Positions 17,994 through 26,587 are shown, counted from the first letter of the stretch. The stretch is 50,985 bases of DNA from Hydrogenophaga sp. (GCA_020048405.1 JAIFMP010000045.1:1-50985); one strand, 5' to 3'. Notes: generated by a model not told the origin, from the sequence alone. Numbers and translations are program-made.

Positions 17994-19015
17994 TCAGCCG
18001 CCGGGGACCTCGGTGGGGGCTGCCCCCGCCATCAGCGGCGCGGCGCGTGCAATCTGCGCCTTCACTTGATCCAGCAAGCCGTTGTGGGCGGCATCATAAG
18101 CTCGGGCCAAGGCCTGGCCAAAAGCGAAGGCATCCGCCGAGCCGTGGCTCTTGAACACCAGCCCGCGCAGGCCCAGCAGTGCGGCACCGTTGTACCGCCG
18201 GTGATCGACCCGCTTTTTGAACGCCGTCAACACAGGGTAGGCGGCCAAAGCTGCGAGTTTGCGCAACGGGTTGCGCGAAAACTCCTGCCGGATGAACCCG
18301 CTGATCATGCTGGCAAGGCCCTCGCTGGCCTTCAACGCCACATTGCCGCGGTGCCTTTGAAAATGTCGTTCCCTTCGACATTGCCCACAAAGTTCAAATC
18401 GCCAGACTTCCGCGCACTGCGGAGCAATTCGCCAGCCTGCTTGATGACTTCGCTCCCCTTGATGACCTCTTCGCCCACATTCAGCAACCCCACAGTTGGG
18501 CGCCGCTGCCCGGAAATGGCTGACACCAGTGCTGAGCCCATCACGGCAAACTGCAGGAGATGCTGTGCGCTGCAATCCACGTTGGCACCGAGGTCCAGCA
18601 CTGTGGTGGAGCCACCAGATTGGTTAGGCAACTGGGATGCAATGGCGGGGCGGTCGATGCCTTCCAGGGTTTTCAAAACATAACGGGCGATCGCCATCAA
18701 CGCCCCCGTGTTGCCCGCCGACACCACGGCATCGGCCTTGCCATCTTTGACCTGCTGGATGGCCACGCGCATGGACGAGTCTTTTTTGCGCCGCAACGCA
18801 ACCTCCACAGGGTCGTCCATGGCGACCACTTCAGAGGCGGCCACCCACACACAGCGCTCATGCGAAGACAGCGCTGGCGCGAGCTGAAACGTGTCTGGTT
18901 GCCCCACAAGCACCAACCGGGCGTCGGGGTGAGAAGCCAGGAAAGATTCACAGGCGGGCAGGGTCACGGGCGGACCGAAGTCGCCACCCATGCAATCCAC
19001 GGCAATGGTGATCAT
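17994..19015 (-). pseudogene. plsX: Phosphate acyltransferase PlsX, frame broken by a small deletion
   Basis: PlsX makes acyl-phosphate from acyl-ACP, the first step of phospholipid synthesis with PlsY. The N-terminal frame is family-perfect ([38 protein letters not shown]) up to EGNDIFKGT. The next family segment, of about ten residues (T-D-I-V-V-C-D-G-F-V type), is missing. The sequence resumes in another frame at [23 protein letters not shown] and runs to 17994. Two leftover bases at about 18345-18352 fit a deletion of about 28 nt. The ancestral segment would probably have contained an inverted repeat around GCCGAC/GTCGGC, but that is a reconstruction. PlsX is important for growth in most bacteria, so a sequence error is plausible. 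Confidence 0.87.
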
Positions 19016-19066
19016 CTAATGCTCGGTTGACTGGGCAAAGGGGCAAACCAACGGCCCACAAAACAA

Positions 19067-19091
19067 AGGCCCGCATGGGTCATGCGGGCCT
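19067..19091 (-). terminator. Hairpin between rpmF and plsX
   Basis: An 11-bp perfect stem (AGGCCCGCATG at 19067-19077 with its complement at 19081-19091) has a 3-base loop. On the minus strand it is followed by TTTGTTTTG. It lies in the 109-nt gap between rpmF and plsX. It could end most yceD-rpmF transcripts and lower read-through into the fab genes. The T tract is interrupted, so partial termination is more likely than complete. Confidence 0.65.
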
Positions 19092-19124
19092 GGGTTTTGC
19101 AGACCTGTCAGCAGGCCAGAGAGG

Positions 19125-19307
19125 TCACGCCTCGTCTTTGGTTTTCAACACCTTGCGGCCACGGTAAAAACCGGTGGGGCTGATGTGGTGACGCAGGTGC
19201 ACTTCACCTGTGGTGGGCTCCAGAGCGATGCCTGGAACGTTCAATGCGTTGTGCGAACGGTGCATGCCGCGCTTTGAAGGGGACTTTTTGTTTTGCTGGA
19301 CGGCCAT
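19125..19307 (-). CDS. rpmF: 50S ribosomal protein L32
   Basis: L32 is a small protein of the large ribosomal subunit. The 60-residue product begins [20 protein letters not shown], the family start, with a basic N-terminal tail and a C-terminal [16 protein letters not shown]. The zinc-binding cysteines found in some L32 versions are absent, so this is the zinc-independent type. A good ribosome-binding site (CAGGAGCGG) precedes the ATG. The yceD-rpmF-plsX-fabH order is the classical one. Confidence 0.97.
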   Translation of the reverse strand: MAVQQNKKSPSKRGMHRSHNALNVPGIALEPTTGEVHLRHHISPTGFYRGRKVLKTKDEA

Positions 19308-19415
19308 GATCCGCTCCTGAGGGTGTGAGGTTGGAAGAAAGCGCACAACCCAATCGGGGCACAGCGCGAAACCGTTGATTATAGCAAGCTGGAAATCAGA
19401 CCGCCACCAAGTGGT

Positions 19416-19982
19416 TCAGCGGGCCGTCTTCAGTTGGGCCAGGGCTTCAAACGGCGAGGGGCGGGCCTCCAGCACGGCCTGAAACTCCTCCTCACCCGCC
19501 GATGTAGGCACTTCAACGGGACAAGCTGTGTGCATGGGCACGAGTGGCATGGCCATGAGCAACTCGTCCTCCACCAACTGAACGAGATTAAAACGGGGCT
19601 CCAGGGCCAAGACGTCCTCATCCGACTCGTCGTCTTCGACTGCAGCGGTGGCCTCGTCCGTCACAAAGCGAAACCACCGATCCGCAGTGACCCTCACATC
19701 GGCTGCGGTGAGGCACCGCTGGCAGGTCATGCGAATACCCGCTTCGGCCTCCAAATGGAGCCAGGGCTGTGGTTGGCCATCGGCACCTGGCCTGAGTTCG
19801 GTTTGCACAGCCCACGACACAGTCGCAAGTCCCTGAGGATCGGATGCTTCCGTCTCCAGTCGGCTGAAAAATCTGGTCAGGGCTGCACCGTCAGCATCGC
19901 GGGTCATCATCGAAGTCAGGCGTGCGTTTGACCGGGCACAGGCCATCACGTCGAATTGCTCGGGGGAGTAGGAAGTGCTCAT
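19416..19982 (-). CDS. yceD: DUF177/YceD family protein
   Basis: YceD-family proteins sit upstream of rpmF across bacteria. A link to 23S rRNA accumulation has been proposed in plants and E. coli, but the molecular role is unclear. The 188-residue product has the family cysteine pair in MTCQRCLTAADV, an acidic central stretch (EDDESDEDV), and a C-terminal PVEVPTSAGEEEFQAVLEARPSPFEALAQLK. The ATG at 19982 gives the usual length. It diverges from maf across a 59-nt gap that must hold both promoters. Confidence 0.9.
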   Translation of the reverse strand: MSTSYSPEQFDVMACARSNARLTSMMTRDADGAALTRFFSRLETEASDPQGLATVSWAVQTELRPGADGQPQPWLHLEAEAGIRMTCQRCLTAADVRVTADRWFRFVTDEATAAVEDDESDEDVLALEPRFNLVQLVEDELLMAMPLVPMHTACPVEVPTSAGEEEFQAVLEARPSPFEALAQLKTAR

Positions 19983-20041
19983 GGGTTCAGTGTAAGAGAA
20001 TCGTCTCGTCAAACCGAACTTCACAAAGCCCCTTCAGAACC

Positions 20042-20659
20042 ATGACTGCTTCAGCCACAAGCCTCGCAACAGCCAGCAACCGCCCGCTGATATTGGGGTC
20101 TACCTCGGTGTACCGCAAAGGTCTTCTGGCCAGGTTGGGTTTGCCTTTTGACGTGGTGTCTCCAGAGGTGAATGAAGCACCGCTGACGGGCGAACGCCCC
20201 CGTGAACTCGCTGTGCGCCTGGCGGTGGCCAAAGCAATGGCGGTTGCCAAGTCTCACCCCGAGGCCGTGGTGATAGGCAGCGACCAGGTGGCCGATCTGA
20301 ACGGAGAGCCTTTGGGCAAGCCAGGCAACCACGACCGTGCGGTGGCTCAACTCACACGGATGAGTGGGCAGTCTGTGGTTTTCCAGACAGCCGTTGCAGT
20401 GGTCTGTCAAGCCACCGGCTTCTCCGGTGTGGAATTGGCGCAGGTATCGGTGCAGTTCCGTCGCCTCGGACAAAACGAAATTGAAACCTATCTGCGGCGC
20501 GAACAGCCCTATGACTGCGCGGGCAGCGCGAAAAGCGAGGGTCTGGGCATTGCGCTGCTAGACCGGATCGACAGCGATGATCCCACGGCACTGGTCGGAT
20601 TGCCCATGATCCGCACCTGCGGACTGCTGCGTCAAGCGGGCATGGTGTTGCTGGCATGA
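20042..20659 (+). CDS. Maf-like nucleoside triphosphate pyrophosphatase
   Basis: Maf/YceF-type proteins hydrolyse modified nucleotides. YceF acts on m7GTP and YhdE on dTTP/UTP. The 205-residue product has LILGSTSVYRKGLLARLGLPFDVVSPEVNE (the S-x-x-R substrate loop), the catalytic-site VVIGSDQVADLNGEPLGKPG, and EIETYLRREQPYDCAGSAKSEGLG. The 'S-x-Y-R' loop and 'GSDQV' favour the YceF (m7GTP) subgroup over YhdE. The ATG at 20042 fits the family start. Its stop overlaps the next gene's start (ATGA). Confidence 0.93.
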   Translation: MTASATSLATASNRPLILGSTSVYRKGLLARLGLPFDVVSPEVNEAPLTGERPRELAVRLAVAKAMAVAKSHPEAVVIGSDQVADLNGEPLGKPGNHDRAVAQLTRMSGQSVVFQTAVAVVCQATGFSGVELAQVSVQFRRLGQNEIETYLRREQPYDCAGSAKSEGLGIALLDRIDSDDPTALVGLPMIRTCGLLRQAGMVLLA

Positions 20660-21468
20660 CCGCACCAATTTCTGCGCCAACAAAGGCCAAAGGCTGCCTG
20701 TATCTCGTTCCCACGCCGTTGGATTTTGGTTGTGCGCCAGAACTGCAGAGTCCGATCGAGCAATCCCTGCCCGCGTACACCTTGCAAGTAGCAGCGCGGC
20801 TGCCGCACTGGATCACGGAAAACGCCAAAAGCACGCGTGCGTTCTTGAAACGGGTGCACACACACACTCCCTTGAGCCAGCCACTCCAGTCCTTGAGTGT
20901 GGTCGAGCTGCCACGAGAAGCACACAAAAAAGGTGACCATATCGGCAGCCGTGGCGGTGAATTCGATGCCAGGCCACTGCTGGTATCAGCCATGGAGGGG
21001 CTGGACGTGGGCTTGACGAGCGAAGCAGGTATGCCAGCTGTGGCCGATCCGGGCTCATCGGTCGTGCGGGCTGCGCACACGCTGGGCATTGAGGTACGGG
21101 TGCTCAGTGGCCCCGTTTCGCTGATGCTGGCTCTGGCTGCCAGCGGTTTGAACGGTCAGCAGTTCGCATTTGTTGGGTATTTGCCCCAAGACGGTACCGG
21201 ACGGGCCAGCCGGATGAGGGAGTTGGAAAGCCTTGCGCTCAAGACGGGGCAAACTCAGATGTTCATTGAAACTCCCTACCGCAACCAGGCTCTGTACCAG
21301 GCACTGCTGCACGGCCTGCAGCCAGGCACCAGGCTGTCTGTCAGCTGCGGCCTGATGGTGGATAACCCCGGTCATGCGACCCACTTCAGCGCGACTGTGT
21401 CTGCATGGCGCAAAGCGCAGCCCAAACTCAACTGGGAATTGCCCGCCGTGTTCCTGCTGGGTCCATGA
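20656..21468 (+). CDS. SAM-dependent methyltransferase, RsmI-like paralogue
   Basis: The 270-residue protein belongs to the tetrapyrrole-methylase fold family. It opens with CLYLVPTPLDFG, close to the 'YVVPTPIGN' start of the 16S rRNA methyltransferase RsmI. Its core GLTSEAGMPAVADPGSSVVRAAHTLGIEVRVLSGPVSLMLALAASGL aligns with RsmI's 'SDAGTPAISDPG' and following segment. The N-terminal 'EDTRHT'-type segment is replaced by ENAKSTRAFLKRVH, and the central 'Y..HN' region is altered. It therefore looks like a diverged paralogue whose target may differ from C1402 of 16S rRNA. It is translationally coupled to maf by a 4-nt overlap. Confidence 0.82.
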   Translation: MTAPISAPTKAKGCLYLVPTPLDFGCAPELQSPIEQSLPAYTLQVAARLPHWITENAKSTRAFLKRVHTHTPLSQPLQSLSVVELPREAHKKGDHIGSRGGEFDARPLLVSAMEGLDVGLTSEAGMPAVADPGSSVVRAAHTLGIEVRVLSGPVSLMLALAASGLNGQQFAFVGYLPQDGTGRASRMRELESLALKTGQTQMFIETPYRNQALYQALLHGLQPGTRLSVSCGLMVDNPGHATHFSATVSAWRKAQPKLNWELPAVFLLGP

Positions 21469-21489
21469 AGGTCAGCAGGGAAATAACAC

Positions 21490-22377
21490 TCAGCCTGCAG
21501 CCATGACACGTGCGATGTGCGCACGCACGCTGTCGGCGAGTTCGGGGTTAGCCAGTGCCAAGTCCATGGTGGCCTGCAAAAACCCTTCTTTGCTGCCGCA
21601 GTCATAGCGGGTTCCTGAATAGCGAAGAGAGTAAACCGGCTCATTGCCAATCAAACCCGAAATGCCATCGGTCAGCTGAATTTCGCCACCTACGCCCCGT
21701 GGCTGGGCGCGAATACTCTGAAAAATGCCAGGAGACAGGATGTAACGCCCTGCAACACCGAGATTGGACGGGGCGTCTTCAGGCGCAGGTTTTTCGACAA
21801 TGGCTTCTACCGCCGCGTAATTCCGGTTACCCACGACACTCACCATGCCGTAGCGGCGCGTGTGCTCGCGCGGGACATCCTGAACCGCAACGACCGTTCC
21901 TGGTGCCGTCGAAAAGCCCTGAATCATTTGCTTGAGCACCGGTGGCTCTCCAACCATCAAGTCATCCGCGAGCAAAACAGCGAATGGCTCGTTGCCCACC
22001 AGATTTTCGGCACACAAAACGGCGTGCCCCAGACCCAAGGCACGGGGCTGACGCACAAAAATGCAATCCATATCATCAGGCTTGATGGACCGCACCAGCT
22101 GCAGCAAGGCGGTTTTGTTGCCTGCTTCTAGCTCGGCTTCAAGTTCATAAGCAGAATCAAAATGGTCTTCAATGGACCGCTTGTGTCGCCCCGTCACAAA
22201 AATCATCTGTCGAATACCAGCGGCATAAGCCTCTTCGACGGCATACTGGATCAGGGGTTTATCCACCACGGGCAGCATTTCTTTGGGAATGGCCTTGGTC
22301 GCAGGCAAAAACCGCGTGCCCAACCCTCCGACAGGGAACACGGCTTTGGTGATTTTGGGAATGAGTGTTTTGGACAT
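21490..22377 (-). CDS. galU: UTP-glucose-1-phosphate uridylyltransferase
   Basis: GalU makes UDP-glucose for lipopolysaccharide, exopolysaccharide and osmoprotectant synthesis. The 295-residue protein has the nucleotide-binding start [25 protein letters not shown], the segment [26 protein letters not shown] with metal-binding Asp, and the C-terminal [18 protein letters not shown]. The start at 22377 ([15 protein letters not shown]) fits the family. It converges with the methyltransferase gene, 21 nt away, with no evident terminator between them. Confidence 0.97.
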   Translation of the reverse strand: MSKTLIPKITKAVFPVGGLGTRFLPATKAIPKEMLPVVDKPLIQYAVEEAYAAGIRQMIFVTGRHKRSIEDHFDSAYELEAELEAGNKTALLQLVRSIKPDDMDCIFVRQPRALGLGHAVLCAENLVGNEPFAVLLADDLMVGEPPVLKQMIQGFSTAPGTVVAVQDVPREHTRRYGMVSVVGNRNYAAVEAIVEKPAPEDAPSNLGVAGRYILSPGIFQSIRAQPRGVGGEIQLTDGISGLIGNEPVYSLRYSGTRYDCGSKEGFLQATMDLALANPELADSVRAHIARVMAAG

Positions 22378-22408
22378 TTTTTTACAAAGTTGGCTGATTG
22401 AAGACGGG

Positions 22409-23368
22409 TCAGCGAATGGTCATGCCTGAGGTCAGAGCCGCGCGAACCGCAGCCTCCCCGAATGCAGCCCCAAAACGCTTGGCAAGGCGTTCGGCCACGT
22501 TTTCGTGGCGTGTGTAATCCACGATTTCCTCTGCTTTGATCACATCGCGGGCTACCGAGTCGATGGTGCCCAGGCCGTCGGCCAACCCCATTTCCACGGC
22601 TTGCTGACCGCTCCAGAACAGGCCACTGAACATGTCCGGCGTTTCTTTCAGGCGATCACCGCGACCCAGGCGCACCACTGCGATGAACTGCTGGTGAATT
22701 TGGTTGAGCATATTCAGCGCGTAGGCGCGTTGGGCTTCGGTTTGCGGGCTGAAAGGATCGAGAAAACCTTTGTTGGCCCCCGCCGTCAACAAACGCCGCT
22801 CCACACCCAGCTTGTCCATCAAGCCTGTGAACCCAAAGCCATCCATCAACACGCCAATGCTGCCCACGATGCTTGCCTTGTCCACGTAGATCTCGTCTGC
22901 GGCCGAAGCGATGTAGTAGGCAGCGGATGCGCACGTGTCTTCCACCACCGCGTACACCGGCTTTTTGTGCAGCTCCTTCAATCGCATGATTTCGTCGTTG
23001 ATCATGCCCGCCTGTACGGGGCTGCCGCCTGGTGAGTCAATCACCAGCACCACGGCTTGAGCACCCTCATCCTCGAACGCGGAGCGCAGCGAGTCCAGGA
23101 TGTTGAGCGCGCTGGAATCCACACCAGCGCCGATCTCGCCCTTGATTTCAATCATGGCCGTGTGTGGCGTCGATGGCGCGGATGTGGATGGTGCTTTCGC
23201 AAAACCAACCCACACGACGGCACCGGCCACAGCCAGCCAAACGAACCGCCAGAACATCTTCCAGCGACGGGTGGTGCGCTGCTCCTCCAGCATGGAAAAC
23301 GCCAGTTTTTCAAGCGTCTCTCGCTCCCAACGGGTCTCTGCAACAGGAGATGTGTCTTCTTTATCCAT
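22409..23368 (-). CDS. sppA: S49-family membrane signal-peptide peptidase (SppA-like)
   Basis: This serine/lysine protease degrades cleaved signal peptides. The 319-residue product has a cytoplasmic N-terminus, one membrane segment ([20 protein letters not shown], about residues 38-57), and the ClpP-like protease domain. Within it are [15 protein letters not shown], the nucleophile region [31 protein letters not shown], and the likely catalytic Lys in [11 protein letters not shown]. It is the short, single-domain form. A dispersed repeat ends one base before the ATG at 23368, so no Shine-Dalgarno sequence is visible. A gene order like rluC-gph-Rieske-sppA is common in beta-proteobacteria. Confidence 0.93.
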   Translation of the reverse strand: MDKEDTSPVAETRWERETLEKLAFSMLEEQRTTRRWKMFWRFVWLAVAGAVVWVGFAKAPSTSAPSTPHTAMIEIKGEIGAGVDSSALNILDSLRSAFEDEGAQAVVLVIDSPGGSPVQAGMINDEIMRLKELHKKPVYAVVEDTCASAAYYIASAADEIYVDKASIVGSIGVLMDGFGFTGLMDKLGVERRLLTAGANKGFLDPFSPQTEAQRAYALNMLNQIHQQFIAVVRLGRGDRLKETPDMFSGLFWSGQQAVEMGLADGLGTIDSVARDVIKAEEIVDYTRHENVAERLAKRFGAAFGEAAVRAALTSGMTIR

Positions 23369-23403
23369 AGCTGAAAATTCAATATCTATAAGCGTCAGAG
23401 GAC
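23369..23403 (+). repeat. 35-bp dispersed repeat, copy 3 (next to the sppA start)
   Basis: The plus strand reads AGCTGAAAATTC... to ...ATAAGCGTCAGAGGAC, followed by AAAAAT. It matches the other copies at AGCT, AA (8-9) and GCG (24-26) without indels. It occupies nearly the whole 40-nt gap between the Rieske gene and sppA and touches the sppA start codon, so it forms the entire leader immediately upstream of translation. Confidence 0.6.
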
Positions 23404-23408
23404 AAAAA

Positions 23409-23843
23409 TTACTTGAGATTTTGATTCACGAAACCACCCACCGGCGCAACTGCCACCGGCTCAAGTTTGTATTGTGTACGCCAGTACACCAGTCCCTCAG
23501 CCTCGCGGAGCTGTATTTTCACAAGCCCCCCACGACAAGGACCACCGGCACAAGCACCCGTGTCGGGCCGGTACACAGCACCATGTGTGGCACACAGCAA
23601 CCACTGCCCAGTGATGTCGAACACTTGGTTCGGCTGCCAATCAAGCTCCATCGGCACATGGGTGCAGCGGTTCAGGTAAGCCTGCACTGCCCCTCTGTGC
23701 CGAACCGCAAAGGCCCTGCAGGTTTGCCCGAGGTACGTCACATCAAACGGCACGGCTTCACCTCCATCGCCCAAAGCCGCCGTGGAACACAAGTACACCC
23801 AACTCCCCTCTTCTGCGGGTGGCGGCATCACCATGTCACGCAT
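23409..23843 (-). CDS. Rieske [2Fe-2S] domain protein
   Basis: The 144-residue soluble protein has a single Rieske domain. The cluster ligands are C-x-H in RCTHVPMELDWQ and C-x-x-H in LLCATHGAVYRPDTG, with the usual spacing of about 17 residues and a Pro-loop-like CAGGPCRGG. There is no signal peptide or membrane anchor, so it is cytoplasmic and probably an electron carrier or ferredoxin-like component; its partner is unknown. It overlaps the 3' end of the phosphatase gene by 8 nt and precedes sppA. Confidence 0.92.
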   Translation of the reverse strand: MRDMVMPPPAEEGSWVYLCSTAALGDGGEAVPFDVTYLGQTCRAFAVRHRGAVQAYLNRCTHVPMELDWQPNQVFDITGQWLLCATHGAVYRPDTGACAGGPCRGGLVKIQLREAEGLVYWRTQYKLEPVAVAPVGGFVNQNLK

Positions 23844-24504
23844 GGGCCGAAAACCACCGATGTAACTCTGCCACCGAGTGCACCACCGTCAGCGGGTTCA
23901 GTGCTTCAAACGCACCAGGCTCATGTGCACCGTAACTGACGCCAACACTGGGACAACCGGCATTGCGCGCCATTTGGAGATCGTGCGTGGTGTCACCCAC
24001 CATCAACGTGCGCTGAGGCGACACGTCGAATTCACGCATGAGTTGACGCAACATCAAGGGGTGTGGCTTACCAGCGGTTTCGTCAGCGGTGCGTGACCCA
24101 TCGAACAAGCCCTGCAGTTCCACCGCTTGCAGTGCCTCGTCCAACCCACGTCTGCTTTTGCCGGTGGCAACTGCGAGGTGAAAGCCCCGCTGCTTCAGAT
24201 CGGCCAACAGAGGCAACACACCGTCGAACAGACTGATGTCGTGCTGGTGCAGAAAATAATGGTGTCTGTAACGCTCGCCCAAGTCGGCGTGCCGTTCGGC
24301 CGGCACATCGGGCGCTGCATGCGCCAACGCCTGAATGAGGCCCATGCCGATCACATACGAAGCGGCCTGGTCGGTTGGACGCACACCCCCCACATCCACC
24401 ACAGCGGCCTGAATGCAGCGGGTGATGATGGCAGTCGAGTCAAACAAGGTGCCATCCCAATCAAAAGCGATGAGATCAAACTGTCGGGGGGGATTGAGGG
24501 GCAT
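23836..24504 (-). CDS. gph: HAD-family phosphatase, phosphoglycolate phosphatase-like
   Basis: This is a haloacid-dehalogenase superfamily hydrolase. Motif I is FDLIAFDWDGTLFDS with nucleophile and acid Asp. Motif II is AVATGKSRRGLDEAL, motif III is the Lys in DETAGKPHPLML, and motif IV is TLMVGDTTHDLQMARNAG. About 222 residues long, it fits Gph, which removes 2-phosphoglycolate formed in DNA repair; other small phosphates are possible substrates. I prefer the ATG at 24504. A GTG at 24534 with an AGGG upstream is an alternative that adds ten residues. It lies downstream of the H-NS terminator. Confidence 0.9.
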   Translation of the reverse strand: MPLNPPRQFDLIAFDWDGTLFDSTAIITRCIQAAVVDVGGVRPTDQAASYVIGMGLIQALAHAAPDVPAERHADLGERYRHHYFLHQHDISLFDGVLPLLADLKQRGFHLAVATGKSRRGLDEALQAVELQGLFDGSRTADETAGKPHPLMLRQLMREFDVSPQRTLMVGDTTHDLQMARNAGCPSVGVSYGAHEPGAFEALNPLTVVHSVAELHRWFSAHA

Positions 24505-24584
24505 GTAAGCGGCAGACGATGCGTCGGAAGGCACTCATTGTGCCCTGCGGGCCAGGGATGCCCAAAACCCGTTTGCAGAAACAG

Positions 24585-24609
24585 AAAACCCGGCACAAGG
24601 CCGGGTTTT
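24585..24609 (-). terminator. Rho-independent terminator of the H-NS gene
   Basis: A perfect 10-bp stem AAAACCCGGC / GCCGGGTTTT has a 5-base loop. It gives the GC-rich stem and T-rich 3' flank of a factor-independent terminator on the minus strand, 34 nt after the H-NS stop codon. The flanking A/T runs make it usable in both directions. Confidence 0.82.
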
Positions 24610-24643
24610 GCTGAAAGCAAGGTGGCCACTCACGGCCATGACA

Positions 24644-24958
24644 TCAAATCAGGTAGTCGTCGATGGACTTGCCGGACGCAAGCACCGCGCGAACCCACTC
24701 GGGCTTGCGCCCCAGGCCACCAGCCCACAATTCGCCATTCGGGCCACGGTATTTGGCCGGAGCGGTCGACTTGGATTTAGCGCTCAACTTGCGGACACCT
24801 GAAGTGGATGCGCCGCCCAAATCAGCGGTGGTCAGCCCATATTCCTTCATTTTGGCTTTGATGTCCTGAATGACCGCAGCGAGTTCCTGTTTGCGGACCA
24901 ATTCAGCTTGCGCCAACATGGCTTCGGCTTGGGCTTTGAGTTCGATATAAGTAGACAT
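24644..24958 (-). CDS. H-NS family nucleoid-associated protein
   Basis: This is a small DNA-binding protein of 104 residues. The N-terminal coiled-coil oligomerisation part is ELKAQAEAMLAQAELVRKQELAAVIQDIKAKM, followed by YGLTTADLG. The C-terminal DNA-binding domain is KYRGPNGELWAGGLGRKPEWVRAVLASGKSIDDYLI. This is the short beta-proteobacterial type (BpH3/MvaT-independent lineage) that silences AT-rich DNA. A strong ribosome-binding site (AAAGGAAAT) precedes the ATG. It has its own terminator and is probably monocistronic, placed between rluC and the phosphatase gene. Confidence 0.93.
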   Translation of the reverse strand: MSTYIELKAQAEAMLAQAELVRKQELAAVIQDIKAKMKEYGLTTADLGGASTSGVRKLSAKSKSTAPAKYRGPNGELWAGGLGRKPEWVRAVLASGKSIDDYLI

Positions 24959-25038
24959 TTATTTCCTTTGACAGCGGTTCCGATCGGTTTTCAGCTTTTC
25001 CCAACAACACGGCGCGATTTTAACCACACATTGAATGA

Positions 25039-26046
25039 TCAGGTTTCCGCCCCTGGCACTTTCACTGAGATATTGAACCCCATCGGCAACATATTGACCA
25101 ATTCAACTGGCAACGGCGAAAGCAATGACATTTGCTCCTGAGTGGCTGGATGTGCAAAAGACAATTTCCAGGCATGCAGAAACATCCTCTTGTGGCCCGA
25201 TTTGGCCAACATCCGGTTCCATTCGAAATCGCCGTATTTGTCGTCACCGGCAATCACATGACCCGCGTGTGCCAAATGCACGCGAATCTGGTGCGTACGT
25301 CCGGTTTTGATGGTCACTGCCAGCAAACTGCAGCCCATTTGACCTCCGCTCGACCCCAACGCGGGGTCAGGCAAGTGGTCAGAAAGCTGCACCAGAGACA
25401 CACTGCGCATCGCATCAGGGTGGTCCGGAGGCACCACCTTCACGCGGCGCTCCCCATCAGCCAGCAGGTACTTGTGAAGCGCCTGATCCAGCACCTTTTT
25501 TTTGGCAGGCCAATCGCCCTTCACCAATGCCAGATAAGTTTTACCGGTGCTGCGCTCACGGAACTGGTCCTGCAACTGTCGCAATGCACTGCGCTTTTTG
25601 GCAATCAGCAATATGCCACTTGTTTCCCTGTCCAGACGGTGCACCAACTCCAGAAAACGGGCCTGAGGCCTGGCGTGCCGCAATTGTTCGATCACACCGG
25701 AACTCACGCCACTGCCACCGTGCACTGCGACACCGGCTGGTTTGTGTATGGCCAGAAATGAATCGTCCTCGAACAACAAAGGAAACTCCCGGGCAGGCAC
25801 ATTCATGGAAACCGAGGCTGGAAGTTCAGTTGAGACCCTGACGGGCGGAACCCTCACCACATCTCCAACAGCAATTTTGTGTTCGGCTCCCACACGGCCC
25901 TTGTTCAAACGGACTTCGCCAGAACGGACAATGCGATAAACGTGGGTTTTGGGAACGCCTTTCAGGCGGCGAAACAAAAAATTGTCCAACCGCTGGCCGG
26001 CATCCTCCTCGTCCACTGTGAGGTGTAGGACCTGAGGCGCGTTCAA
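25039..26046 (-). CDS. rluC: 23S rRNA pseudouridine synthase RluC
   Basis: RluC makes pseudouridines 955, 2504 and 2580 in 23S rRNA. The 335-residue product has an N-terminal S4 RNA-binding domain (GQRLDNFLFRRLKGVPKTHVYRIVRSGEVRLNKGRV). The RluA-type catalytic motif LVHRLDRETSGILLIAKKRS carries the catalytic Asp, and GRTHQIRVHLAHAGHVIAGDDKYGD also fits. The start is a TTG at 26046 (translated as Met) with AGGA six bases upstream. No ATG lies close by in frame, and the conserved S4 domain begins within 18 residues. The gene diverges from rne. Confidence 0.95.
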   Translation of the reverse strand: MNAPQVLHLTVDEEDAGQRLDNFLFRRLKGVPKTHVYRIVRSGEVRLNKGRVGAEHKIAVGDVVRVPPVRVSTELPASVSMNVPAREFPLLFEDDSFLAIHKPAGVAVHGGSGVSSGVIEQLRHARPQARFLELVHRLDRETSGILLIAKKRSALRQLQDQFRERSTGKTYLALVKGDWPAKKKVLDQALHKYLLADGERRVKVVPPDHPDAMRSVSLVQLSDHLPDPALGSSGGQMGCSLLAVTIKTGRTHQIRVHLAHAGHVIAGDDKYGDFEWNRMLAKSGHKRMFLHAWKLSFAHPATQEQMSLLSPLPVELVNMLPMGFNISVKVPGAET

Positions 26047-26101
26047 AATGGTTCCTGCTTGCGGGTAAACCCGATGAAGGGGAAAGCTGTGGTCCAGCGC
26101 C

Positions 26102-26107
26102 TATAAT
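26102..26107 (+). promoter_or_regulatory. Probable -10 element of the rne promoter
   Basis: A perfect TATAAT lies 55 nt upstream of the rluC start, on the plus strand. The hexamer 17 bases upstream (GGGGAA) is a poor -35 match, so activity would depend on other contacts. If used, transcription would begin near 26114 and give an rne leader of roughly 470 nt. Confidence 0.5.
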
Positions 26108-26587
26108 TCCCAGCGCCAGGCTCGCTTCGTAAGTGGTTGATTTGCTTTGAGTTTAAGGCCCTCCTCCTTCCTGCACACCTGGCAATGCAAATGCCACCCG
26201 CTGTCCGGTCCTCAAGACAACCCTGACCCATTGTCAGGCCTTGACCACCGGTCGCAGCGGTCGGATCGTCGACAACTACATGCGAACACGACCACGGAAT
26301 AACCCCAACCACCCAGACGCAATGCTGCTGGGTGGAGATGCAAAGTGAACCCATGTTGAACAAACTGGGACCGGTTTTCCGGTGCATTCACCCGCCATCA
26401 CGCGCCCATGCCCCGGCACACGTCCCAGACACAGTGGTTAGCACCACTCGTGACAGTGTCTGACGCGCCGAGGGCTCTCCGGCAATTCCTCCCTCGTTCG
26501 CTGTTTTCGACGCGCCATTGGCACTCTGGCCCCCTGTCACAACAGGTGGCTTCCAGTGAACCATGACAACGCGAAGGACACCGCACC
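26108..26587 (+). promoter_or_regulatory. rne: Long structured 5' leader of rne
   Basis: No credible gene lies in the 541 nt between rluC and rne; short open frames here lack a coding look. The stretch holds several potential hairpins. The clearest is a two-part stem at 26426-26462, with CAGACAC pairing with GTGTCTG at the base and AGTGGT pairing with ACCACT at the top. A GACCGGTTTTCCGGTG hairpin lies near 26370, and the octamer GACGCGCC is repeated near 26463 and 26509. Enteric RNase E is known to control its own mRNA through a leader of several hundred nt. The same kind of autoregulation is a reasonable inference here. Confidence 0.5.
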
